Origin: a virus
DNA length: 25,199 nt
Virus record (IMG/VR): IMGVR_UViG_3300037487_002004
Location: 1 to 25,199 of that record
Strand: one strand, 5' to 3'
Of the stretch, positions 1-5,161 are shown piece after piece; the first letter of the stretch is position 1; each line of letters starts with the position of its first letter. A model generated the notes under the pieces. It ran no database searches. It had not been told where the DNA came from and worked only from the letters and a program-made list of their open reading frames with translations. The translations under genes were made by a program, and so were the position numbers.

Positions 1-290
1 TGTTCTACATCCCCATCGCACCGAAGTTGTTCCTCAAGGTCTTGTCATCCGGTGTGACCAGCGCCACGGAAGGGCCGCAAGCATGGGAGCACGTCTCGGT
101 GTCGCTACCGAACCGGACACCAACGTGGGAGGAGATGGTTAGGGTGAAGGACCTATTCTGGGGCGCGGAAGAACTCGTGCTCCAGTTCCATCCACCGCGC
201 TCGCAGTACGTCAGCCACTGCGGGAACTGCCTGCACCTGTGGAGGCACCCCGGGTACGAGCCGGAGCTCCCGCCGAAGGAGTCGCTGTGA
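1..290 (+). CDS. DUF7694-like phage protein, 5' end cut off
   Basis: The reading frame is open to the left edge of the window (first full codon at position 3), so the true start lies outside. The visible 96 residues contain the run WEHVSVSLPNRTPTWEEM, followed by VKDLFWGAEE, VLQFHPPRSQYV and CLHLW. I recognise these as the conserved core of the small phage protein family DUF7694, which has no known biochemical function. Almost the whole domain is present, so only a short N-terminal part should be missing. The gene ends in TGA at 288-290, overlapping the GTG start of the next gene, which points to translational coupling in an early or accessory operon. Family assignment is from remembered motifs, not a search. 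Confidence 0.75.
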   Translation, partial: FYIPIAPKLFLKVLSSGVTSATEGPQAWEHVSVSLPNRTPTWEEMVRVKDLFWGAEELVLQFHPPRSQYVSHCGNCLHLWRHPGYEPELPPKESL

Positions 291-610
291 CCGACGAGAA
301 GTGGATCGACGAGGCGCTATGGAAGGCGTCGCTGGCGGCGGAGGTCATCGCAGAGACGCGAGTGGCCGAGTCGCTCACGAGGTCCGGCGCCGACTTCCCG
401 CGGAAGAATCCGGTCGACCCGTCCGTGCCGATGCACCCGAACTGCCGGTGCGTGCCGATGTGCGATGACACGAGCAAGGCAGGTTTCCCCATGATCTGCG
501 GCCGATGTGGAAGGAAGTGGCGCAGGTTGTACCCCGAGCCTAAGTGGGGCGAGATGGCGTGGTGCGTGTTCTGTAAGAGGAAAGTAGGCCAAAGGAAGGA
601 CGACCTATGA
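287..610 (+). CDS. small cysteine-rich protein with zinc ribbon
   Basis: I do not recognise this 107-residue protein as a whole. The GTG start at 287 is chosen because it overlaps the previous stop as GTGA and has a GAAGGAG ribosome-binding site at about 275-281; an upstream GTG at 239 would add 16 unlikely residues inside the neighbouring gene. The C-terminal third has CGRCGRKW and, about 20 residues on, WCVFCKRK. These two CxxC knuckles are typical of a zinc ribbon. The middle carries HPNCRC, which resembles the short C-terminal signature of Mu gpF-like head morphogenesis proteins, but the rest of that family is absent and the protein is far too short. A DNA- or RNA-binding accessory role is possible but unproven. 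Confidence 0.7.
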   Translation: MTDEKWIDEALWKASLAAEVIAETRVAESLTRSGADFPRKNPVDPSVPMHPNCRCVPMCDDTSKAGFPMICGRCGRKWRRLYPEPKWGEMAWCVFCKRKVGQRKDDL

Positions 611-891
611 CGCGACCAGAAGAACAGGAAGAGCGCGATCACTTCTTCGAGTGCGGCAGGGACCTGATCGACGTCACGACGATGGCTGGGCCGAGGAGTC
701 CTCGAGTCCTCCACGAGCTGTACCACGGCGAGGTCTTTCTCGTCGAGGTTCGCCACGGCGACTGGCGCGAGATGATAGCCGGTGCGGCCTGGTGCAAGAT
801 CGACAACCAGGACGTGACGAGGGAAGAGTTCCAGCGCCGCTACGCCGAGGCGAAGGAACGAAAGAGGGTGCGAGATGAACAAGCCGCGTGA
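607..891 (+). CDS. hypothetical phage protein
   Basis: This 94-residue protein starts at ATG 607, overlapping the previous stop by ATGA, so it is probably translated by coupling. It is charged, with an acidic N-terminus (PEEQEERDHFFE), a central segment with alternating hydrophobic residues (EVFLVEVRHGDW) and a helical, Arg/Lys/Glu-rich C-terminus (RRYAEAKERKRVRDEQ). I see no catalytic motif, membrane segment or signal peptide and do not recognise the family. Its 3' end overlaps the next gene by 17 nt. It belongs to the run of small plus-strand accessory genes. Confidence 0.65.
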   Translation: MTRPEEQEERDHFFECGRDLIDVTTMAGPRSPRVLHELYHGEVFLVEVRHGDWREMIAGAAWCKIDNQDVTREEFQRRYAEAKERKRVRDEQAA

Positions 892-1072
892 AGGAACCTG
901 CCGCTCCTGCGGCGACCCGATCTTCTGGATGGGGACCGCGAAGGGGAGCTGGATCCCGGTCAATCCCGAGGAGGACGGCTCCGCGCCCGAGGGCGACCTC
1001 TTCGATCCGCAGACGATGACGAGCCACTTTGCCACATGCGCCGACGCCAACGACTGGAGGAAGAAGAAGTGA
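875..1072 (+). CDS. small zinc-finger-like phage protein
   Basis: This 65-residue protein begins CRSCGDPIFWMGTAKGSWIPVN. A CxxC knuckle followed by a W..T..G...PV pattern is common in short phage proteins predicted to hold a zinc-binding beta hairpin. A second set of candidate ligands, HFATC, lies near the C-terminus, so a complete Cys/His zinc site is plausible. The start is ATG 875, inside the end of the upstream gene. The stop overlaps the GTG of the next gene. No function is known for this type of protein; nucleic-acid binding is the usual guess. Confidence 0.7.
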   Translation: MNKPREGTCRSCGDPIFWMGTAKGSWIPVNPEEDGSAPEGDLFDPQTMTSHFATCADANDWRKKK

Positions 1073-1302
1073 GCGAGCACAAGTTCGAGATCGAGTGGAC
1101 GCAGCAGGCGCGCCTCTGGAGCGTTACCGCGGAGACGCAGGAGATCGCGCTACTGGTCGGCGAGAGCCTCTCGCTCAACCCCTCCGTCGGCTCGGTGCGC
1201 GTGACCGGGATCGTCAAGCAGTGGAGCCGTGTCGAGGAATCGACCGCGGCGCCGTGCTCCGTCCGCCAGGTGACGCCCATCGAAGCTGCGAACCACGACT
1301 GA
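1069..1302 (+). CDS. hypothetical small phage protein
   Basis: This protein has 77 residues. The GTG at 1069 is preferred over an ATG at 1036 because it makes a GTGA overlap with the previous stop and has a GGAGG site at about 1057-1061. The sequence alternates hydrophobic and polar residues (FEIEWTQQARLWSVTA, then GSVRVTGIVKQW), which suggests a small alpha/beta fold. No cysteine cluster or membrane segment is evident. The stop TGA overlaps an ATG of the following reading frame at 1302. I do not recognise the family. Confidence 0.6.
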   Translation: MSEHKFEIEWTQQARLWSVTAETQEIALLVGESLSLNPSVGSVRVTGIVKQWSRVEESTAAPCSVRQVTPIEAANHD

Positions 1303-1497
1303 TGCGCAAGCCGTCGCTCACGCGCGCCGTCAAGAACGGCCTCCTGGCGAGAACTCGCATCTTGCCCAACGGTTGTTTGGAGTGGAATCGACCGCCGGAC
1401 CTACCGCGACCTGCGCCGGGCTGAGAAGTGGCTTGAAGACATGGTCGCCTGGGAAGAGCGGTATCGGCCGGGAGCGAAGAGGAGGATCGGACGGTAA
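1302..1497 (+). pseudogene. small ORF apparently split by a frameshift
   Basis: An ATG at 1302 overlaps the previous stop. The first frame reads MRKPSLTRAVKNGLL and runs to a stop at 1424, but its last part (Pro/Arg-rich) no longer looks like protein. The next frame is open from 1303 to TAA 1497 without a good start of its own, and its end reads TYRDLRRAEKWLEDMVAWEE, a plausible amphipathic helix. Joining the two frames somewhere between about 1365 and 1398 gives one natural-looking small phage protein of about 64 residues. I therefore read it as one gene broken by an indel, or a sequencing or assembly error. Two separate tiny genes are the alternative. The region 1498-1549 holds only the leader of the next gene. 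Confidence 0.4.
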
Positions 1498-1549
1498 GAC
1501 AGACCATTGGATCAGCAGCTAAGTTTCACACAAAGGAGGACATCTCGAC

Positions 1550-2242
1550 ATGCCGCCGAGGAAGATGGAAGAGAGGAAGCATCCGATGGACTTGCAAACG
1601 AAGACGTCGAAGAAGATCACGGCGAAGGGTCCGACAACCCCAAAGACCAAAGCGGTGAGCCTTGCTCGGATCGACATCCGACGGTTCTCCGTGGAAATCG
1701 TAGGGACAGCGCCGCTCATCATGCACCGATGGTCAACGAAGCAGAAGCAGCAGATGCTCAAGAAGCAGATGCAAGAGACGACGACGAGGACACCGAAAGA
1801 CCCACTTGAGTGTTACGAGTCCAGCAAGTACGTCCTCCCCGACAAGAATGGAAACTTGACGATCCCATGCTTTCCTGCTTCGGCGTTCAAGCTCTGCGCC
1901 GTTCGCGGTGGGAAGCCACTCAAGATGGTGATGACGGACAGCTTAGCCTCGTTCTTCGTGACTGGGGTCTACTCGCCTCGGGACGGACGCGAGATGGTCC
2001 CGATCCGTGGCAAGTTCTCCATGAGGGAGGACATGGTCCGTCTGGACGACAAGACCGCCGACATCCGGTTTCGAGCACAGATCGTCGACTGGGCTGCGAC
2101 GCTTCAGATCGAGTACAACGCGGCCGCCGTCAGCCCGGAGCAGATCATCAACGCGCTCAATTCCGGCGGATTCGGCACCGGCGTGGGTGAGTGGAGGGTG
2201 GAGAAGAAGGGCGAAGCGGGTCGCTTCCGCGTGGTGGCGTAG
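1550..2242 (+). CDS. conserved phage protein of unknown function
   Basis: This 230-residue protein has a very strong ribosome-binding site, AAAGGAGG at 1532-1539, ten bases before the ATG. The first 40 residues are Lys/Thr/Pro-rich and probably disordered. From residue 46 the protein matches a family I know from many phage genomes: FSVEIVGTAPLIMHRW (46-61), CFPASAFK (107-114), SMREDMVRL (157-165), TADIRFRAQ (169-177) and FGTGVGEWR (208-216). Its function is not established. The pattern of a beta-strand opening on a 'pl(i)mH' motif and a Gly-rich end recalls RAMP/Cas7-type RNA-binding folds, but this is only an impression and needs a structure comparison. It is followed by the periodic GG array and then its usual partner gene. 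Confidence 0.75.
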   Translation: MPPRKMEERKHPMDLQTKTSKKITAKGPTTPKTKAVSLARIDIRRFSVEIVGTAPLIMHRWSTKQKQQMLKKQMQETTTRTPKDPLECYESSKYVLPDKNGNLTIPCFPASAFKLCAVRGGKPLKMVMTDSLASFFVTGVYSPRDGREMVPIRGKFSMREDMVRLDDKTADIRFRAQIVDWAATLQIEYNAAAVSPEQIINALNSGGFGTGVGEWRVEKKGEAGRFRVVA

Positions 2243-2257
2243 ACCACCGCAAGACGT

Positions 2258-2388
2258 GGCAGTCATGGACTTGGTTAGGCTCGGCGAGGCTGGGCGATAC
2301 AGGGTCGGGTTCGGCCGGGCAGTCATGGACAGGGTAGAGCCCGCAGGGGCTAGGCGTGGCACGGTACGGCTCGGATTGGCAGGCATGG
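2258..2388 (+). repeat. GG dinucleotide array with 5-nt period
   Basis: This fills the gap of about 170 bp between the two conserved early genes. Within 2258-2379, GG occurs at 18 of 25 positions spaced exactly 5 nt apart (2258, 2273, 2278, 2283, 2288, 2293, 2303, 2308, 2313, 2318, 2333, 2348, 2353, 2358, 2363, 2368, 2373, 2378). The remaining isolated GGs (2267, 2327, 2382, 2387) all share one other phase. The three bases between the GG pairs vary. A 13-nt direct repeat, GGCAGTCATGGAC, sits at 2258-2270 and 2318-2330, exactly 60 nt apart. The sense RNA would carry (GGNNN)n, which fits two-layer G-quadruplex spacing. Function is unknown. Confidence 0.8.
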
Positions 2389-2395
2389 TTTGAAG

Positions 2396-2401
2396 AAGGA
2401 G
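2396..2401 (+). promoter_or_regulatory. ribosome-binding site fixing a GTG start
   Basis: AAGGAG stands nine bases before the GTG at 2411. It favours that start over an in-frame TTG at 2390, which lies before the site and overlaps the end of the GG array. Confidence 0.6.
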
Positions 2402-2410
2402 AACTACGAC

Positions 2411-2914
2411 GTGACGTTCAAGTGGGCTAGCGGATCTCGCTTCGCAGCCGACCCGGACAAGGTCGGCAAGGAACTGAGGAAGGGCGGAAAGAAGCACACG
2501 GCGGAGTCCATCCTCCTTCTAGCAAGGTCGGCCGAGACGGAGTTGCACAAGTGCTTCGTCTGGGACGACAAGAAGGCGGCGCATCTTCACAGGATGGATA
2601 CGGCTCGATGTATCGGAAGGAGCCTCGTGATCGAAGAGGAGGTCTCCGGCAACCCCGGGGAGACGATCCAGGTCCGCGCCTTCGAGTGCGTGAACGAGGG
2701 GACGAACGGCGAGTCGAGGATGGCCTACGTTCCGACCCGCCAGGCCCTCTCCGACTCCGACATGAGGGCGCAGATCTTCAAGCGCCTGGCGGACGACATC
2801 GAGACGGCAACGAAGACGGCACAGAAGTACCGAGCCCTGCTCAGACCGGTCTCGTCTACGGTGGAGAGGCACCTCGTGGCCGCCGGGAAAGCCCTTTCGG
2901 GAACCGCGAGATGA
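2411..2914 (+). CDS. conserved phage protein of unknown function (partner of the 1550 gene)
   Basis: The GTG at 2411 gives 167 residues and is supported by the AAGGAG at 2396-2401. The start TFKWASGSRFAADPDKVG, the middle ELHKCFVWDDKKAAHLHR and the end ALSDSDMRAQIFKRLADDIE match a phage family I know, in which each member has an 'FKWASG...', a 'F.WDD..AA...R' and a '(L)SD.d.R.q...ra' block. In phages this family commonly follows the type of gene seen at 1550-2242, so the two may act together. No enzyme motif or membrane segment is visible. The C-terminal helix (ETATKTAQKYRALL) may form a coiled coil. Its stop overlaps the ATG of the HNH gene. The molecular role is unknown. Confidence 0.75.
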   Translation: MTFKWASGSRFAADPDKVGKELRKGGKKHTAESILLLARSAETELHKCFVWDDKKAAHLHRMDTARCIGRSLVIEEEVSGNPGETIQVRAFECVNEGTNGESRMAYVPTRQALSDSDMRAQIFKRLADDIETATKTAQKYRALLRPVSSTVERHLVAAGKALSGTAR

Positions 2915-3558
2915 CGACCAAGCCGAGGAAACGCAAGCCGCCATTCACTCCTCGATCCCAGATCAAGGCGGCGCTCCACAAGTTGTGGCTTGAATCCCGC
3001 GAGCGGCGCGAGGCGCTCTACCGCACGAGCTACTGCTGCGCCAAGTGCCGGCGGAAGGCGAGCAAGGCGAAGGGGCGTGAGTTCGCGGTCAGCGTACACC
3101 ACCTCGACGGGATCGACTGGATCGCCCTGGTCGATCTGGTGCGCGAGCGCCTCCTGCCGTCCCCGGACCGCCTGATGCCGCTCTGCCACGAGGACCACGA
3201 GATCGCCGACGCCGAGAGGCGGGAGAAGGCTGCCATCGAGAAGCATCTCGTCGCCAAGTTCTCGGAGATCTCTCAACGCTTGAGAGACAACGCGATCATC
3301 AACGGGACCGCCGGGTTCATCGACCCACCGGAGTTCGCCACCGGCCGGCCCCGAGAGAGCCGCGAAGCGATCCCCGGACCTACTCGTTCTGGTGCAGGTG
3401 CGGGATCTGGACGTACGGAGGCAGGCTCTCCGCCGGAGGCGCGTCGCTCCAGACGAACCAGAGGTCGAGCTCGTTCGGCTCGCCAGGTCTCGGCCGGACC
3501 TCGCAGTGACCGACCCAGAACGAAGCCTGGAAGGTGGTCTGACCGTTCTTCCCGATGA
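2911..3558 (+). CDS. HNH endonuclease-like protein
   Basis: The ATG at 2911 overlaps the previous stop (ATGA). Residues 11-30 (PFTPRSQIKAALHKLWLESR) and the Cys pair C43/C46 in CCAKC, followed by VHHL (His63-64) and LCHEDH (Cys92, His96), fit the beta-beta-alpha metal fold of HNH nucleases with a structural zinc. Phage HNH proteins cut DNA and can assist packaging or act as homing nucleases. This one groups with replication/recombination-type neighbours rather than terminase. The conserved domain ends by about residue 150. The remaining 60 or so residues are Arg/Ser/Gly/Pro-rich and lie on top of the opposite-strand gene at 3380-3592, so this tail is probably read-through after loss of an earlier stop, not a functional domain. 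Confidence 0.75.
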   Translation: MTTKPRKRKPPFTPRSQIKAALHKLWLESRERREALYRTSYCCAKCRRKASKAKGREFAVSVHHLDGIDWIALVDLVRERLLPSPDRLMPLCHEDHEIADAERREKAAIEKHLVAKFSEISQRLRDNAIINGTAGFIDPPEFATGRPRESREAIPGPTRSGAGAGSGRTEAGSPPEARRSRRTRGRARSARQVSAGPRSDRPRTKPGRWSDRSSR

Positions 3559-3592
3559 CCTGCGTCAGCTTGACCAGCAGTGTCTCAGGCAC
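3380..3592 (-). CDS. small protein at the end of the late operon, unknown function
   Basis: This protein has 70 residues if it starts at GTG 3592, which is preceded by AAAGGAGG at 3597-3604. An in-frame ATG at 3622 overlaps the upstream stop but puts this site inside the coding region. The protein has beta-type segments (TTFQASFWVGHCEV and LDLWFVWSD), one cysteine and no membrane segment or signal peptide. I do not recognise it. It is the last gene of the minus-strand late operon, directly after the two small membrane proteins, so a lysis-related or accessory role is possible by position only. Its 3' end overlaps the tail of the plus-strand HNH gene in a convergent arrangement. Confidence 0.55.
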   Translation of the reverse strand: MPETLLVKLTQVIGKNGQTTFQASFWVGHCEVRPRPGEPNELDLWFVWSDAPPAESLPPYVQIPHLHQNE

Positions 3593-3596
3593 GACT

Positions 3597-3604
3597 CCTC
3601 CTTT
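3597..3604 (-). promoter_or_regulatory. ribosome-binding site fixing a GTG start
   Basis: On the minus strand AAAGGAGG ends four bases before the GTG at 3592. It argues for that start rather than ATG 3622. Confidence 0.5.
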
Positions 3605-3618
3605 GTCAGCGAGTGCTC

Positions 3619-3885
3619 TCATCCGAGACCGTTGCGGTCGATCACGATTCGATCCCGGACCGTCATGGTCATGAGGGCGGCCACGGTCTCGGTCTTCTTG
3701 ATCGCGATCTCCCGCTGGACTTCCTGGACCGAGTAGGAGGCGACGGCAGCGGAGATGACACCGATCACGGCCGCGATCCCGAGTACGGGGTTAGGCACGG
3801 AGACGTAGGCAACGATCGACCCGGAGATGGTGGTCCCCACCCAACCCCACCACGCCCGCTTGCGGTAGAACGGCTTGCGGGTCAT
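3619..3885 (-). CDS. small membrane protein, holin candidate
   Basis: This 88-residue protein has a positively charged N-terminus (TRKPFYRKR). Two hydrophobic segments follow, at about residues 11-30 (WWGWVGTTISGSIVAYVSV) and 34-53 (VLGIAAVIGVISAAVASYSV), separated by a short turn with PNP. A charged helix completes it. This two-span hairpin and the location two genes from the endolysin fit a class II-type holin or an accessory lysis membrane protein. No sequence family is recognised. ATGA overlaps exist on both sides, so it is coupled to the upstream membrane protein. Either this protein or its neighbour at 3882-4103 could be the true holin; the other may be an antiholin or unrelated. Confidence 0.6.
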   Translation of the reverse strand: MTRKPFYRKRAWWGWVGTTISGSIVAYVSVPNPVLGIAAVIGVISAAVASYSVQEVQREIAIKKTETVAALMTMTVRDRIVIDRNGLG

Positions 3886-4103
3886 CGGCCGGCCTTGGCC
3901 GGGTCCCAGTTGACCAGCCGCGTCAGCAACTTGATGAGACCTGCCAAGGCCGGAAGGACGGCGGTCCAGATGACGGTCTCCAGCTCCCCGAACGGGTGGA
4001 AGGACGCCACCGCCCCGATCAGGAACCGGACCAGCATGGCCCCAAGGACGTAGAGCACCGTCTTGGCGAAGGTGAGCAAGAGATTCAACGGTTTCGGTGA
4101 CAT
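3882..4103 (-). CDS. small membrane protein, holin candidate
   Basis: This 73-residue protein starts at ATG 4103 with an AGAGGAG site a few bases before it. It has a long hydrophobic stretch at about residues 8-35 (LLLTFAKTVLYVLGAML and on) and a second at about 45-60 (VIWTAVLPALAGLIKLL), then a short Lys/Arg-containing end. A two-span protein of this size, 12 bp after the endolysin gene, fits a holin, which makes the inner-membrane holes that release or activate the endolysin. Family membership cannot be named from sequence alone. The gene overlaps the next small membrane protein by ATGA. Confidence 0.6.
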   Translation of the reverse strand: MSPKPLNLLLTFAKTVLYVLGAMLVRFLIGAVASFHPFGELETVIWTAVLPALAGLIKLLTRLVNWDPAKAGR

Positions 4104-4115
4104 GACGAACTCCTC

Positions 4116-4649
4116 TCAGTCATAGGCTCTGGTGAGCCATCCATTGAGAAACGATCCCAGCTCCGGCCGCTTGGCCACGAGCTGCCGGTAGAAAGAAGCC
4201 GCCTCGCAGCGGAGGCAGGCGACCAGGACGTGCGGCAGGGCCGCGGCGACAGAAGCGCGGGTGCGAGGTCCCAAGAGGCCGTCTTCAGTGACGCGGTCGC
4301 TCCCGGCTCTACAAGCCCTCTGGAGGATCAGGTGCGCCTGTCTCGGCCCACAGTTGACGGCGAGGTCGAAGAGCTTGATCGCTACGTCTTCCGGCAACGT
4401 CTCGTATCCGTACCGATCCCAGAACTCGATCGTGAAGATCCGGGCCGCCATGGGCCACGTCATCCCGCGGATGTCGTCTTCGTCCACGTCGCCGTCCCCG
4501 TCCACGTCCGCGAAGTCGTCCCAGATACTGCGCAGGAACCGCAACGAGACGCCGAATTTCGTCACGCCTCCAGGATCGGCGGCTTCATCCGTGACCTCGC
4601 CACCTTCATGCTCCTTGATGACGAGCAAGGCTCGATCCAGGGCAGTCAT
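4116..4649 (-). CDS. GH108 endolysin (N-acetylmuramidase)
   Basis: This 177-residue enzyme is predicted to cut the glycan strands of host peptidoglycan during lysis. HEGGEVTDEAADPGGVTKFG (14-33) is the glycosyl hydrolase 108 signature, with Glu15 in EGG as the expected catalytic acid. The C-terminal part, with LFDLAVNCGPRQAHLILQ and VTEDGLLGPRTRASV, matches the peptidoglycan-binding domain that follows GH108 (PG_binding_3 type). Between them, residues 48-59 form a textbook EF-hand loop (DVDGDGDVDEDD), so calcium binding is likely. There is no signal peptide or SAR anchor, so export should depend on a holin. It overlaps the upstream coiled-coil gene by ATGA. Confidence 0.9.
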   Translation of the reverse strand: MTALDRALLVIKEHEGGEVTDEAADPGGVTKFGVSLRFLRSIWDDFADVDGDGDVDEDDIRGMTWPMAARIFTIEFWDRYGYETLPEDVAIKLFDLAVNCGPRQAHLILQRACRAGSDRVTEDGLLGPRTRASVAAALPHVLVACLRCEAASFYRQLVAKRPELGSFLNGWLTRAYD

Positions 4650-5119
4650 GGCTTGAAACTCAACCGAACGATCAAGTCGACAATCCCAAACACTGCCGAC
4701 ACAGCCAAGGCGATGATAGAAAGTTGCACTCCCCTAGACGTTCTTCCAGCCTGTCGTTCTTCAGTCTTCTCTAAGATTTCGACACGAAACACCAGACTGT
4801 CATGCTTAGACTCGTAGACCGTGCGCTCCAACATGTTCTTCATGATCATCTCGTTCTGCGAATCTAGTTTCTCTTGCAGCCTGTTCATCCGATGTAGGCG
4901 TTCGTCGAGCGTAACAGCGGTGTCGTGCGTCCTTCGTTCCACGTCAAGGCGGTCTCTGTTTCGCTCCTTGTCCGACGCCTCCAATCGAAGAAGAATCTCG
5001 CGGCTCATGGACGCTACAGTGATGTCATGGGCGCTGACTTTCAGATCGCAGACCTTCTCCAATTCCTGGAGCTTCTCGTCGATGTAAGGACAGGAGGTCC
5101 TCGGGCAATCATCGGTCAT
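4646..5119 (-). CDS. coiled-coil protein with C-terminal membrane anchor (XhlA-like layout)
   Basis: This 157-residue protein begins with a short Cys-containing stretch (TDDCPRTSCPYIDEK). About 100 residues of charged heptad-like helix follow (for example LDERLHRMNRLQEKLDSQNE). One transmembrane segment lies near residues 131-153 (VQLSIIALAVSAVFGIVDLI), with a short basic end. This layout is that of XhlA/haemolysin-type phage proteins, which sit beside endolysins and assist membrane disruption; i-spanin-like membrane anchoring is another possibility. It precedes the endolysin with an ATGA overlap. The start has GGGAGGA upstream. The function is inferred from layout and place, not from sequence identity. 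Confidence 0.65.
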   Translation of the reverse strand: MTDDCPRTSCPYIDEKLQELEKVCDLKVSAHDITVASMSREILLRLEASDKERNRDRLDVERRTHDTAVTLDERLHRMNRLQEKLDSQNEMIMKNMLERTVYESKHDSLVFRVEILEKTEERQAGRTSRGVQLSIIALAVSAVFGIVDLIVRLSFKP

Positions 5120-5161
5120 GCGCTTGTCCTCCCTCCCTCTCGATCATCCATGCGCCGATGG

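Noticed and set aside
211-1080. Long minus-strand open frame of 289 codons opposite the small early genes
   Set aside because: It is antisense to several coupled plus-strand genes with good ribosome-binding sites and known motifs; its own translation has no recognisable domain and is typical of GC-rich shadow frames.
2258-2388. CRISPR array
   Set aside because: There are no repeats of 21 bases or more with unique spacers; only a 13-nt repeat occurs twice, and the remaining regularity is a 5-nt GG grid.
2187-2393. Small open frame across the GG array
   Set aside because: It starts inside the previous gene without a ribosome-binding site, and the period of 5 nt gives no codon pattern; the product is Arg/Gly-rich shadow sequence.
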